From assembly GCF_003363755.1 (NCBI RefSeq), contig NZ_CP031396.1, forward strand, positions 558,001 to 622,000: a stretch of DNA of 64,000 nt, read 5' to 3'. The notes beneath the pieces are model-generated. The model made no database searches. It was not told the DNA's origin and was given only the letters and a program-made list of their open reading frames with translations. Each line of letters opens with the position of its first letter. Position 1 is the stretch's first letter. Position numbers and translations under genes: made by a program. Below, in pieces: positions 10,346 to 20,164 of the stretch. This DNA is from Pseudomonas protegens. Lineage in GTDB: Bacteria; Pseudomonadota; Gammaproteobacteria; Pseudomonadales; Pseudomonadaceae.

Positions 10346-12084
10346 TCAGTCTCTGGCCCCACTGGTTCCGACCCGGATGGTTGCTGGTGCTGCCACTGCT
10401 GGCGCTGCTGCTGTGGAAGCTCTGGCACCGGCAGAAGCGCGCCGGACGCTGGCAGATGATCCTGCCACCGGCCTTTCACGCCGCCCTGCTCAGCGGCGGC
10501 AACGGCCGCGAAAGCAAACTGCCCTGGGTGGCCCTGGGCCTGGCCTGGCTGCTGGCGGTGCTGGCCCTGCTGGGCCCGAGCTGGCAGCGGGTGGAACAGA
10601 CCAGCCAGAAACCCGCCGACCCGCTGGTGGTGCTGCTGGAGCTGACCCCGCAAATGCTCGCCAGCGACGTGCCGCCCAACCGCCTGGAACAGGCCCGGCA
10701 CAAACTGCTGGACCTGCTGCAATTGCGCAGCGACGCCCAGACCGCGATCGTCGTCTACGCCGGCAGCGCCCACACCCTGGTGCCGCTGTCCGATGATCTG
10801 GCCACCAGCCGCAACCTGCTGGACGCCCTCAAGCCATCGATCATGCCCCAGGCCGGGCAGCGCGCCGACCTGGCCCTGCTCAAGGCCCTCAAGCTGCTGG
10901 ACCAGGGCGCCCTGGGCCAGGGCCGGGTGTTGCTGATGGCCTCCTCCCTCAGCGAACAGGAACGCCAGGGCATCCGCCAGGCGCTTGACGGCGGAACACC
11001 GCAATTGCTGATGCTCGGCCTCGGCAGCCGCAACGGTGCCCCGGTGGCCCTGGAAGACGGCAGCTACCTCAAGGACGACCTGGGGGCGATCCTGGTATCA
11101 CGCCTGGACAGCCCGGACCTCAAGCAGTTCATTGGCGAAGTGGGCGGCCGCTACCGTCAGGCGCGCCTGGACGACAGCGACCTCAAGGGCCTGGGTCTGA
11201 CGGGTGGGCCGCAAGGCGTGCGCAGCGACGGCCAGACCCTGCGTCTGGACACCTGGGCCGACCAGGGCTATTGGCTGTTGCTGCCGCTGTTGCTGCTGGC
11301 GGCCTGCGCCGGACGCCGGGGCTGGCTGTTCTGCCTGCCGCTGCTGCTACTGGCCGCGCCGCAACCCAGCTACGCCTTCGACTTCAACGACCTGTGGCTG
11401 CGCCCCGACCAGCAAGGCCAGCGCCTGCTGCAACAGCAGCGCCCGGCCGAGGCTGCACGACACTTCCAGGACCCGCAATGGCAAGGCGTGGCCTTGTACG
11501 AGGCCGGCAACTACAATGCCGCCGCCGAGCGCTTTGCCGAAGGCAACGACGCCCGCGCCCACTACAATCGCGGCAATGCCCTGGCGCGCAGTGGTGAGCT
11601 GGAAGCCGCCATCGACGCCTACGAACAGGCCCTGGAACAACAGCCCGAGCTGCAGCCGGCGCTACACAACAAGGCCCTGGTGGAAAGCCTGTTGCAACAG
11701 CAGCAAGCCACCCCGCCAACACCGCCGCAGCAGCCGGAAAACCCCGACAGCGACGACAGCAACACCCCCGGACCCAGCGCGACGGCCACCCAGCCGGCCA
11801 CCGCCAGCGAACCCCCGGACAACCCCGGGCAGCCTGCGGCCAACGAGGGCCAGGCCACAGCGCCCGACCCGCAGCGCAACGGCTACAGTGAGGTGCCCGG
11901 CAGTGAGCTGGACGACCAGCACACCACCACGCCCCTGCGTCCGGCCCAGGACAGCCTGGACGCCGAACACCAGCAGGCACTGGAGCAATGGCTGCGCAAG
12001 ATCCCGGACGACCCGGGAGAACTGCTGAGGCGTAAATTCTGGTACGAACAGCAACAACATCAGGATCAGGGAAAACTTCGATGA
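10342..12084 (+). CDS. BatB/BatC-like fusion: VWA domain plus TPR
   Basis: The product is 580 residues. It has N-terminal membrane helices (about 12-27 and 65-80), a VWA-like domain (about 90-280), two more helices near 310-345, a TPR stretch (GNYNAAAERFAEG, YNRGNALARSGELEAAIDAY) and a low-complexity Pro/Gln/Ser/Thr tail. The layout fuses the BatB and BatC functions of the Bacteroides system. The MIDAS is lost: the DxSxS position reads ELTPQM, and the downstream aspartate loop reads LLMASSLSEQ. It therefore probably cannot bind metal there, unlike the upstream BatA-like partner. It overlaps the preceding and following genes by 4 bp. Confidence 0.9.
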   Translation: MISLWPHWFRPGWLLVLPLLALLLWKLWHRQKRAGRWQMILPPAFHAALLSGGNGRESKLPWVALGLAWLLAVLALLGPSWQRVEQTSQKPADPLVVLLELTPQMLASDVPPNRLEQARHKLLDLLQLRSDAQTAIVVYAGSAHTLVPLSDDLATSRNLLDALKPSIMPQAGQRADLALLKALKLLDQGALGQGRVLLMASSLSEQERQGIRQALDGGTPQLLMLGLGSRNGAPVALEDGSYLKDDLGAILVSRLDSPDLKQFIGEVGGRYRQARLDDSDLKGLGLTGGPQGVRSDGQTLRLDTWADQGYWLLLPLLLLAACAGRRGWLFCLPLLLLAAPQPSYAFDFNDLWLRPDQQGQRLLQQQRPAEAARHFQDPQWQGVALYEAGNYNAAAERFAEGNDARAHYNRGNALARSGELEAAIDAYEQALEQQPELQPALHNKALVESLLQQQQATPPTPPQQPENPDSDDSNTPGPSATATQPATASEPPDNPGQPAANEGQATAPDPQRNGYSEVPGSELDDQHTTTPLRPAQDSLDAEHQQALEQWLRKIPDDPGELLRRKFWYEQQQHQDQGKLR

Positions 12085-13715
12085 CCCGCTGCACCGCCCT
12101 TCTGCTCGCCCTCGCGCTCTGGACCTCGGCGTCCCAGGCTGCCGGGCTGCTCGCCAGCCTGGACCGCAACCAGGTGAACTCCGGCGAGACTGTCGAGCTG
12201 ACCCTGGAGTCCACCGACGTCACCCAGTTCGGCAAGCCCGACCTGACGTCCCTGGACAGCCAGTTCGAAGTGCGCGGTACGCGCCAGGTCAACCAGCTCA
12301 ACAGCCTTGGCGACAGCCACGCCAGCACCCGCTGGATCGTCACCTTGCTGCCGCGCCACACCGGCACCCTGGAAATCGTCCCGCTGCAACTGGGCAACCT
12401 GCAGAGCCAGGCCCTGACCCTGCAAGTCAACGCCAGCCCGGTGCAGGATCAGGACAGCCGCCTGGAACCGGTGTTCATCCACGCCGAACTCGATCAGCCC
12501 AAGGTCTATGTCCAGGCCCAGGCCCTGCTGACCCTGCACATCTACCATTCCGTGCCGCTGTTCGACGACAGCAGCCTGAGCCCGTTGCAACTGAGCGATG
12601 CCCGGATCGAGCAACTGGGAGAGCCGCGCACCTACGAAAAACTCATCAATGGCGTGCGCCATGGCGTGATCGAGATGCGCTACGCCGTCTATCCCCAGCG
12701 CAGCGGCGAACTGCTGATCCCGGCACTGACCTTCACCGCCACCCCGGCCAACCCGAGCACCGGTCAGGAGCCGGCGTCCCAGGCCCCCAAGCCCGGCAAG
12801 CTGATCCACGTCAGCTCCGCCGAACTGAGCCTGCAAGTGCTGGCCAAGCCTGCCGCCTACCCCGCCGATATCCCCTGGCTGCCGGCGCGCAGCCTGAGCC
12901 TGAGTGAAAGCTGGAGCCCGGAACCCGATCACCCGCAGGTCGGCGATTCCCTGACTCGCAGCCTGACCCTGAGTGCCGAGGGCTTGTCCAGCGCCCAACT
13001 GCCCCCACTGCCCCAGGCCGAGATCAATGGCCTGCGCAGCTACCCGGACCAGCCGCAACTGAGCAACCAGCACATCGAGCACGGCCTGCTGGGGATTCGC
13101 GAAGAGCGCCAGGCCCTGGTGCCGACCCGCACCGGCGACCTCGAACTGCCGGCCCTGGAGATCACTTGGTGGAACACCCTGGAAGATCGCCTGGAACAGA
13201 CCAGCCTGCCGGCGCGAACCCTGCAAGTGGCGAACAACCCCAGCCTGGTGGTGGACACCCCGGCGGGCAACGCGCCGATCAGCGTCGACGGCGGCAACCT
13301 GTGGCTGTGGCAACTGAGCACCCTGCTGCTGGCCTGCACCACCCTGCTGGGCTTTGGCCTGTGGTGGCGTGCGCGATCGCAACCGGCGGTGCTGCGGGCG
13401 GCCCAGACCGGCCCCAGCCCACGCTCGCTGCTGGACGACCTCAAGCGCGCCTGCCAGGCCAACGACCCCCAGGCCACCCGACAAGCCCTGGACGCCTGGG
13501 CACGCCAGCAACCGGAAACCCTGGCCGACATGGCCGCGCGTTTCATCCCCCTGTCCGATGCCCTGGATGGCCTCAACGGCGCCCTCTACAGCGAGACCGG
13601 CCAATATTGGCAAGGTGAGGAACTCTGGCGAGCGATCCGCGCCATCCCCATCAACGAGCGAGTGCAAACCCCAGTGGCGGACACCACCAGCCTGCCACCG
13701 CTGTACCCCAAATAA
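12081..13715 (+). CDS. BatD-family protein
   Basis: The product is 544 residues. A signal peptide (MTRCTALLLALALWTSASQA) precedes a long periplasmic, beta-sandwich-like region. A C-terminal membrane helix follows (LWLWQLSTLLLACTTLLGF, about residues 409-428), then a basic cytoplasmic tail. This is the BatD arrangement: large periplasmic domains anchored by one helix. It is the last gene of the moxR operon and overlaps the VWA/TPR gene by 4 bp. The ATG has GGGAAAAC upstream. The role of BatD in envelope or stress physiology is not settled. A REP pair follows the stop codon. Confidence 0.92.
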   Translation: MTRCTALLLALALWTSASQAAGLLASLDRNQVNSGETVELTLESTDVTQFGKPDLTSLDSQFEVRGTRQVNQLNSLGDSHASTRWIVTLLPRHTGTLEIVPLQLGNLQSQALTLQVNASPVQDQDSRLEPVFIHAELDQPKVYVQAQALLTLHIYHSVPLFDDSSLSPLQLSDARIEQLGEPRTYEKLINGVRHGVIEMRYAVYPQRSGELLIPALTFTATPANPSTGQEPASQAPKPGKLIHVSSAELSLQVLAKPAAYPADIPWLPARSLSLSESWSPEPDHPQVGDSLTRSLTLSAEGLSSAQLPPLPQAEINGLRSYPDQPQLSNQHIEHGLLGIREERQALVPTRTGDLELPALEITWWNTLEDRLEQTSLPARTLQVANNPSLVVDTPAGNAPISVDGGNLWLWQLSTLLLACTTLLGFGLWWRARSQPAVLRAAQTGPSPRSLLDDLKRACQANDPQATRQALDAWARQQPETLADMAARFIPLSDALDGLNGALYSETGQYWQGEELWRAIRAIPINERVQTPVADTTSLPPLYPK

Positions 13716-13740
13716 CAGCAGCCGTGCAGCCCCCTGCGGC

Positions 13741-13822
13741 GTAGGAGCCGGCTTGCCGGCGACGAGGCCGGTAAGTCATGCAGCGCCTGGGCGGGCCCTT
13801 TCGCTGGCAAGCCCGCTCCTAC
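13741..13822. repeat. Inverted REP pair (GTAGGAGCCGGCTTGCC family)
   Basis: The element GTAGGAGCCGGCTTGCCGGC (from 13741) and its inverted relative, ending GGCAAGCCCGCTCCTAC at 13822, face each other across about 20 bp. This is the standard Pseudomonas REP doublet (REPIN-like), able to form a long hairpin after the batD stop. The rest of the gap to sbcD holds the sbcD promoter, not resolved. Confidence 0.88.
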
Positions 13823-13969
13823 AGCCACCTCCCTGGAGCCAAGCCGCTGGGCCAATCGCGCCTGCATTTGCCGCAGCGTCGGGCATAAACACGCGTTTGC
13901 CAGTAAACTCTCGACCCTTTCGCCGCGGTCATCTTCTGTGCGGCCAGCCTTTTTCATGCGGAGTTTGCC

Positions 13970-15214
13970 TTGCGTCTGTTTCACACCTCCGACTGGCACC
14001 TGGGCCAGAACCTCCACGGCCAGGAGCGCGACTTCGAACATGCCTGCTTTCTGGAGTGGCTGTTGCGCCAGCTCAAGCACGAGCAACCGGACGTGCTGCT
14101 GATCGCCGGCGATATCTTCGATACCGTCAACCCGCCGGTCAAAGCCCAGGAACGCCTCTACGACTTCATCGTCAGCGCCCACGAACAGCAGCCGGCCCTG
14201 ACCATCGTGATGATCGCCGGCAACCACGATTCCGGTTCGCGTATCGAACTGCCCGCCCCCTTGATGCGCCGCCTGCGCACCCACGCCCTGGGCCGGGTGC
14301 TGTGGCTGGATGACGGCCAGCTGGACGCCGAGCGCCTGCTGCTGCCCCTGCCCGACGCCAGCGGCGCAATTGTCGGCTGGTGCCTGGCCCTGCCCTTCCT
14401 GCGTCCGGCGGAAGTCACCGGCCCGCAGCTGGGAGACGACTACCTCAAGGGCATCGCCCAGGTCCATGAATGGCTGATCGCCGCGGCCAATGCCAAGCGC
14501 CAGCCGGGCCAGGCCCTGATCGCCGTGAGCCATGCGCACATGGCCGGTGGCTCGGTGTCCGAAGATTCCGAGCGCAGCCTGATCATCGGCAATGCCGAGG
14601 CGCTGCCCGCCAGCCTGTTCGGCGCGGACGTCAGCTACGTGGCCCTGGGGCACCTGCACAAGCCGCAGAAGGTCAATGGCGAGGAGCGCATCCGCTACAG
14701 CGGCTCGCCGATTCCCCTATCGTTTTCCGAAATCGACTACCCGCACCAGATCCTCGATGTGCGCCTGGACGGCCAGACCCTGGTCAGCGTCGAACCGCGG
14801 CTGATTCCCCGGGCGGTCAACCTGCAACGCCTGGGCCCGGCGCCCCTGGGGGAGATCCTGACCCAGCTCGGCGAGCTGCCGGACATCGACCTGTTGGCCG
14901 AAGAACAGCGCCAGCCCTGGCTGGAAGTGCGGGTGCGCCTGGACGAACCGCAACCGGACCTGCGCCAGCAAGTGGAAAGCGCCCTGCAAGGCAAGGCCGT
15001 GCGTCTGGTACGGATTGCCGCCGAATACGCCGGTAACGGCGGCCGCGACGCTGAAGACAGCGGCGCCGAGCTGATAGAACTGGATCAACTGAGCCCCGAA
15101 GAACTGTTCCGCCGGGCCTGGCGCGACGCCTACGCCAATGAAGTGGACGACGCCACCCTCAAGGATTTCGCCCTGCTGTTGCAGGACGTTCAGCAAGAAG
15201 GTGAACAGCCATGA
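13970..15214 (+). CDS. sbcD: Exonuclease SbcCD subunit D
   Basis: This 414-residue metallophosphoesterase is the nuclease subunit (Mre11 counterpart) of SbcCD, which opens DNA hairpins and processes double-strand ends. The phosphoesterase motifs are clear: HTSDWHLGQ (residues 4-12), GDIFD, GNHDSGSR, SHAHMAGG and GHLHKPQ. The C-terminal capping domain follows. The start is TTG at 13970, chosen because MRLFHTSDWH fits the family N-terminus exactly and GGAG lies 7-8 bases upstream; no ATG fits. Its stop overlaps sbcC by 4 bp. Confidence 0.96.
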   Translation: MRLFHTSDWHLGQNLHGQERDFEHACFLEWLLRQLKHEQPDVLLIAGDIFDTVNPPVKAQERLYDFIVSAHEQQPALTIVMIAGNHDSGSRIELPAPLMRRLRTHALGRVLWLDDGQLDAERLLLPLPDASGAIVGWCLALPFLRPAEVTGPQLGDDYLKGIAQVHEWLIAAANAKRQPGQALIAVSHAHMAGGSVSEDSERSLIIGNAEALPASLFGADVSYVALGHLHKPQKVNGEERIRYSGSPIPLSFSEIDYPHQILDVRLDGQTLVSVEPRLIPRAVNLQRLGPAPLGEILTQLGELPDIDLLAEEQRQPWLEVRVRLDEPQPDLRQQVESALQGKAVRLVRIAAEYAGNGGRDAEDSGAELIELDQLSPEELFRRAWRDAYANEVDDATLKDFALLLQDVQQEGEQP

Positions 15215-18200
15215 AGATCCTGGCCATCCGCCTGAAGAACCTGGCCTCCCTGGCCGGTCCGTTCGAGATCGATTTCACCGCCGAGCCCCTGGCCAGCGCC
15301 GGCCTGTTCGCCATTACCGGGCCCACCGGTGCCGGCAAAAGCACCCTGCTGGACGCCCTGTGCCTGGCGTTGTTCGGCGCGGTGCCGCGGCTGAACAAGA
15401 TCGCCAAGGAAAACAAGGTTCCCGAGGTCGACAGCGATATCTCCACCGGCGACCCACGCACCCTACTGCGCCGTGGCACCGGCAGCGGGTTCGCCGAAGT
15501 GGACTTTGTCGGCATCGACCGGCGCCGCTACCGCGCCCGCTGGGAAGCCAACCGCGCCCGCGACAAGGCCAACGGCAAGCTGCAAGCCAGCCGGCAGAGC
15601 CTCACCGACCTGGACAGCAATCAATTGCTGGCCAGTAGCAAGCGCGACTACGAACAGCTGATCGAATCCAAGCTGGGCCTCAACTTCGAGCAATTCACCC
15701 GCGCCGTGATGCTGGCCCAGAGCGAGTTCAGCGCCTTTCTCAAGGCCGACGACAAGGAACGCAGCGAGCTGCTGGAAAAGCTCACCAACACCGCGATCTA
15801 CAGCCAGCTGGGGCGCCGGGCCTACAGCAAGAGCAAGGAAGCCGACGAGGCCCACAAGGCGCTCCAGGCCCAGGCCAGCGGCATCGTCCCCCTGGACCCC
15901 GAGGCCCGGGCCGAACTGGACCAGCAGTTCAACGACGCCCAGCAACAGCTCAAGACCCAGCAGGCCCAGCTCAAGCAGCTGGAAGCCCAGCACAGCTGGC
16001 TCAAGGAATTGCGCCAATGGCAGGAGGCGCAGCAGGACGCCGCCGAGCAGTTGCAACAGGCCGAGCAGGAGGCTCAGACCCTGACTCCGCAGCGCCTGCG
16101 CCTGCAACGGCTGGAGCAACTGGCGCCGCAGCGTCACCAATTCCTGCGCCAGATCGAGCTGCGCCAAGCCCTGGAGCCCCTGCGCCAACAGATCGAGCAG
16201 CAGGCCGCGCAACAGGTTGAGCTGCAACAACGTCACCAACAGCTGCAACAGCACGTGCTCGACGCCGATAGCGCCCTGACCCAGGCCCAGAGCCAGCACA
16301 GCGACAGCGTCCCGCTGCTGCGCGAAGCCTTTGCCGAACAGGGCAACCTGAGCCGTCTTGGCCAGAGCCTGAGCGACGCCGGCGAAACCCGTGACCGCGC
16401 GCAAAGCGTCAGTGCCCAAGGCCAGCAAAGCATTGCCCAACTGCTGGAGAAGCAGCGTCTGGTGGGTGAGCGCCTGGAGCGGATCGCCGGGCAGTTGGCG
16501 CACAGCGCCGCCCTCGCCCCCTTGAGCGAAGCCTGGACGCTCTACCGCGAACGCCTGCAGCAACTGATGCTGATCGGCAACCGTCTGAATCAGGGCCAGA
16601 GCGAACTGCCAGCCCTGGAACAGCGGGCCGGCACCGCGGCTCAGCAACTGGCCGAACAACGTACCCACCTTGAATTGCTCTACAGCGAAGCCGGTGCCGA
16701 ACCCCAGGCCGTAGCCGAGCAGATCCAATTGCTGGACGGCCTGCTCAAGGACAACCGCAAGCAACAACGGGCCACCGAAGAGCTGGCACGGCTCTGGGCC
16801 CAGCAACAGGAACTGGACCAGCGCGGCCGGGCCCTGCAAGACAAGCAGCAAGCCGTGGCCGCCCAGCGTGAAGCACTGAACCAGGCCGGCCTGCAAGCCA
16901 AGGCCGAACTGAGCGTCGCCGAGCAGACCCTGAGCGTCACCCAGGCCCTGCTGGAGCGCCAGCGCCTGGCCCGCAGTGCCAGTGTCGAGGAACTGCGCGA
17001 GCAGTTGCAGGACGATCAGCCCTGCCCGGTGTGCGGCAGCGTCGAGCACCCCTATCACCAGCCCGAAGCCCTGCTGCACAGCCTGGGGCGCCATGACGAG
17101 AGCGAAGAAGCCAACGCCCGTCAGGCGGTGGACAGGCTCAAGGAACAGCTCAACGAACTGCGGGCCCAGGTCCAGGGCCTGATCGCCCAGCAGAAAGAAT
17201 TCCTCCAGCAACAGGAACAACTGGCCAGCCAGCAACAGGCACTGGCCCCCAGCCTGCAAGCCCACCCGCAGAGTGCCAGCCTGCTGGACCAGGACCCGGC
17301 GCGACGCGATGCCTGGCTACGCCAGCAACTGGAACAGTTGCAACAGAGCATCACCCAGGATGAGAGCCGCCTGGATGCCTTGCTGACCCTGCAAAAGGAC
17401 GCCACGCGGCTCCAGCAGCAGTTGCAGCAAGCACAAGACGCCAGCCAGCAGGCGGCCCAGCACCTGCACAAGCAGCAGGAGCAATTGGCCGCCGACCAGC
17501 AGCGTCTGGAGGAAGAACTGGCCAGCTTCAACAACCTGCTGCCGGCCGAGGTGCTCGAAGGCCTGCGCCGTGATCCGGCCAGCACCTTCATGCAACTGGA
17601 CCAGCAGGTCCTGCAGCGCATCGAACAGCTGCGCGAGCGCCAGGACGAAACCGAAGAACAACAGCAGCGCCAACTGCTGCTGGACAAGGAACAGGACCGC
17701 CAACTGACCCGCCAGCAGCAACTGAGCGACGCTCAGCAGCAGCTCGACGCCCTGAGCCAACAGCAGCAGGCCTGCCAGGACCGGCTGGCCGCCCTGCTGG
17801 GGTCGCACCCTAGCGCCGAGCTCTGGCAGCAGCAGCTCGATCAAGCCGTGGAACAGGCCCGCAGCGCCCAGGCCAAGGCCCAGCACGAGCAGCACGAGCT
17901 GCAGCAGCAACTGATCCAACTGAGCGCCGAACTCAAGGCCCGGCAAGAGCGCCTGCAAGCCCTGGACAGCGAACAGCAGCAACTGGCCGGCAGCATCGAG
18001 CAATGGCGCGCCCAGCACCCGGAACTGGATGACGCCGGGCTGCAACAATTGCTGGAACTGGATGAGGACCAGATCCAGCAACTGCGCCAGCGCCTGCAGG
18101 CCAACGACAAGGCCATCGAACAAGCCAAGGTCCTGCTCCAGGAGCGTCAGCAACGCCTGCAACAGCACCAGGCCCAGCACAACGGCAACCTGGAGGCCGG

Positions 18201-18852
18201 GCAACTGGCCCAGGCCCTTGAAGAGCTGCAGCAACAAGCCCTCGCCAGCGAGCAACACGTAGCGGAACTGCGCGCCCGGCAAAGCGAGGACCAGCGCCGC
18301 CAGGAAGCCAACCAGGCCCTGAGCCAGCGCATCAACGAGGCCTACCACCAATGGCAGCGCTGGGCCCGCCTGAATGCCCTGATCGGCTCGGCCACCGGCG
18401 ACACCTTCCGCAAGATCGCCCAGGCCTACAACCTCGACCTGCTGGTGCACCACGCCAACGCCCAGTTGCGCCAGCTGGTGCGGCGCTACCGCCTCAAGCG
18501 CGGCGGCAGCATGCTCGGCCTGCTGGTGCTGGACACCGAGATGGGCGACGAACTGCGCTCGGTGCACTCGCTGTCCGGCGGCGAAACCTTCCTGGTGTCC
18601 CTGGCCCTGGCCCTGGGTCTGGCGTCCATGGCCTCCAGCACCCTGAAGATCGAATCGCTGTTTATCGACGAAGGTTTTGGCAGCCTCGACCCCGAGTCCC
18701 TGCAACTGGCCATGGACGCCCTCGACGGCCTGCAGGCCCAGGGACGCAAAGTGGCGGTGATTTCCCACGTCCAGGAAATGCACGAACGGATTCCGGTGCA
18801 GATCCAGGTCAGCCGCCAGGGCAACGGCCTGAGCACCCTGGAGGTGAAATGA
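15211..18852 (+). CDS. sbcC: Exonuclease SbcCD subunit C
   Basis: This 1213-residue SMC/Rad50-like ATPase works with SbcD on hairpins and DNA ends. Walker A is GPTGAGKST at residues 37-45. Two very long glutamine-rich coiled coils flank a zinc hook CPVC at residues 605-608. The C-terminal half-ATPase has the signature LSGGETF near 1121 and Walker B FIDEGFGSLD near 1151. The length is somewhat above that of E. coli SbcC and is accounted for by the coiled coils. ATG at 15211 overlaps the sbcD stop, so expression is coupled. Many Gln and Leu repeats give long open antisense frames, which are not genes. Confidence 0.96.
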   Translation: MKILAIRLKNLASLAGPFEIDFTAEPLASAGLFAITGPTGAGKSTLLDALCLALFGAVPRLNKIAKENKVPEVDSDISTGDPRTLLRRGTGSGFAEVDFVGIDRRRYRARWEANRARDKANGKLQASRQSLTDLDSNQLLASSKRDYEQLIESKLGLNFEQFTRAVMLAQSEFSAFLKADDKERSELLEKLTNTAIYSQLGRRAYSKSKEADEAHKALQAQASGIVPLDPEARAELDQQFNDAQQQLKTQQAQLKQLEAQHSWLKELRQWQEAQQDAAEQLQQAEQEAQTLTPQRLRLQRLEQLAPQRHQFLRQIELRQALEPLRQQIEQQAAQQVELQQRHQQLQQHVLDADSALTQAQSQHSDSVPLLREAFAEQGNLSRLGQSLSDAGETRDRAQSVSAQGQQSIAQLLEKQRLVGERLERIAGQLAHSAALAPLSEAWTLYRERLQQLMLIGNRLNQGQSELPALEQRAGTAAQQLAEQRTHLELLYSEAGAEPQAVAEQIQLLDGLLKDNRKQQRATEELARLWAQQQELDQRGRALQDKQQAVAAQREALNQAGLQAKAELSVAEQTLSVTQALLERQRLARSASVEELREQLQDDQPCPVCGSVEHPYHQPEALLHSLGRHDESEEANARQAVDRLKEQLNELRAQVQGLIAQQKEFLQQQEQLASQQQALAPSLQAHPQSASLLDQDPARRDAWLRQQLEQLQQSITQDESRLDALLTLQKDATRLQQQLQQAQDASQQAAQHLHKQQEQLAADQQRLEEELASFNNLLPAEVLEGLRRDPASTFMQLDQQVLQRIEQLRERQDETEEQQQRQLLLDKEQDRQLTRQQQLSDAQQQLDALSQQQQACQDRLAALLGSHPSAELWQQQLDQAVEQARSAQAKAQHEQHELQQQLIQLSAELKARQERLQALDSEQQQLAGSIEQWRAQHPELDDAGLQQLLELDEDQIQQLRQRLQANDKAIEQAKVLLQERQQRLQQHQAQHNGNLEAGQLAQALEELQQQALASEQHVAELRARQSEDQRRQEANQALSQRINEAYHQWQRWARLNALIGSATGDTFRKIAQAYNLDLLVHHANAQLRQLVRRYRLKRGGSMLGLLVLDTEMGDELRSVHSLSGGETFLVSLALALGLASMASSTLKIESLFIDEGFGSLDPESLQLAMDALDGLQAQGRKVAVISHVQEMHERIPVQIQVSRQGNGLSTLEVK

Positions 18853-19475
18853 GCACGCGGCCGATGCCCGAGGCGACCCTCTACTCGTTCCGCCGCTGCC
18901 CCTATGCCATGCGTGCGCGCCTGGCGCTGCGCTATGCCCAGGTGCCGGTGCGGATCGTCGAGGTCAGCCTCAAGGCCAAGCCACCCGAGATGCTCGCGCT
19001 GTCGCCCAAGGGCACGGTGCCGGTGCTGGATCTGCATGGGCGGGTGATCGATGAGAGCCTGGAGATCATGCACTGGGCGCTGGAGCAGCATGATCCGGAC
19101 AACTGGCGGCTCATCGGCGCCCCCGAGGCCCAGACACAGATGGCGGCCTTGATTGCCGAGAATGATCAGGTGTTCAAGGTGCACCTCAATCGCTACAAGT
19201 ACGCCGAGCGTTATCCCGAAGCGCCCATGGAGCATTACCGGGCCCAGGGCGAGGTGTTTCTGGCGCAGTTGGAGCGCCTGCTGCAGGAGCGACGCTATCT
19301 GCTGGCGGCACATCCGAGCTTGGCGGACATGGCCCTGCTGCCGTTTGTTCGCCAGTTTGCTCATGTGGACCGGGAGTGGTTTGCGCAGACGCCTTATCGT
19401 GCGTTGCAGGAGTGGTTGCAGGGGTTTCTTGAATCGGAGTTGTTTGTGGGGGTCATGGCCAAGACTTTGGCGTGA
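18849..19475 (+). CDS. Glutathione S-transferase family protein
   Basis: The product is 208 residues. The N-terminal thioredoxin-fold domain begins TLYSFRRCPYAMRARLAL. Its CPYA motif corresponds to the CPYC/SPY active-site region, and its cis-proline loop KGTVPVLDL and the glutathione-binding DESLEI are intact. The C-terminal part is a helical GST domain with SLADMALLPFVRQFAHVD. ATG at 18849 overlaps the sbcC stop (ATGA), so it is the third gene of the sbcDC transcript. The substrate is unknown; it could act as a glutathione-dependent reductase or lyase. Its last bases run into the repeat island. Confidence 0.9.
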   Translation: MSTRPMPEATLYSFRRCPYAMRARLALRYAQVPVRIVEVSLKAKPPEMLALSPKGTVPVLDLHGRVIDESLEIMHWALEQHDPDNWRLIGAPEAQTQMAALIAENDQVFKVHLNRYKYAERYPEAPMEHYRAQGEVFLAQLERLLQERRYLLAAHPSLADMALLPFVRQFAHVDREWFAQTPYRALQEWLQGFLESELFVGVMAKTLA

Positions 19476-19487
19476 GTTTTTTGTTGT

Positions 19488-19735
19488 GGGGTTGGGTACA
19501 TATCCGGGGCTGCGGGTGCGGCGGCTTATGGTTCCGCTTTTACAGCGGGGTTGGGTACATATCCATTCCTGCGGGTGCGGCCGCTGGCGGTTTCGCTCTT
19601 ACAGCGGGTTTGGGTACATATCCGTTTCTGCGGGTGCGGCCGCTGGCGGTTTCGCTCTTACAGCGGGTTTGGGTACATATCCGTTCTTGCGGGTGCGGCC
19701 ACTTAGGGTTTCGCCCTTACGGCGAGTCACTTTGG
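19488..19735 (+). repeat. 59-bp tandem array (four units)
   Basis: TGGGTACATATCC recurs at 19493, 19552, 19611 and 19670, exactly 59 bp apart. Each unit continues with a TGCGGGTGCGGC core and a GGTTTCGC-CTTAC end. Units 2 and 3 are nearly identical; the first and last have diverged. An inverted single unit sits at about 20417-20475, and two decayed inverted units at about 60950-61055. There are no spacers, so it is not a CRISPR array. Confidence 0.92.
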
Positions 19736-19980
19736 AAAGAGCCCAAAGTAACCAAAAGCTCTTGCCCCTCCACTCGGTGCCTCGCCTAGGCTCGGCATGC
19801 CCTCACTCCGGCATTGATCCGTGGGCCGCCGCCACCGGCCATCCATGGCCGGGTGGCGGCTAACCCGGCATCCCTGCCGGGTTACCCACGGCTCAATGCC
19901 TGCGCTCGGCCATCGTGGTTAACGGGGCGTTCAGATCAAAATCAAAATCAAAAGCAAGATCAAAATCTGACGGCGGCCTG
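19727..19980 (+). repeat. Structured intergenic element, copy 1
   Basis: The copy begins GGCGAGTCACTTTGG with its partner CCAAAGT (helix P0). The core follows: helix P1 is 19810-19825 against 19885-19900 (16 bp, one mismatch). It encloses hairpin P2 (CCGCCACC at 19829-19836 with GGTGGCGG at 19852-19859) and hairpin P3 (AACCCGGCA 19862-19870 with TGCCGGGTT 19875-19883, TCCC loop). It ends in a hexamer-like run of ATCAAA units (about 19932-19967) and GACGGCGGCCTGCCGG. No credible protein is encoded. Confidence 0.85.
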
Positions 19981-20013
19981 CCGGCCGGCCTGTTTCATCA
20001 CCGTTCGCGTTAC

Positions 20014-20146
20014 ATGTAGCCGCTGCCGAAGGCTGCGACCGGCTCCGCAGGAGACGCTAAACCTGCCTCCCCAATGTTCCTGAACCACCGCGTCGCCTGG
20101 TTTTGCGAGCGCGAGCGCTCGTTCGCAGCCTTCGGCAGCGGCTACA
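20014..20146. repeat. Inverted REP pair (GTAGCCGCTGCCG family)
   Basis: TGTAGCCGCTGCCGAAGGCT (from 20014) and the inverted partner GCAGCCTTCGGCAGCGGCTA (ending about 20144) face each other across about 85 bp. Both lie between the two oppositely oriented copies of the structured element. Confidence 0.88.
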
Positions 20147-20164
20147 AGGAGCCGGCCTGCGCAC

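Noticed and set aside
19488..19735. The regular 59-bp array considered as a CRISPR array.
   Set aside because: Units are directly adjacent without variable spacers, the unit is too long, and no cas gene is present.
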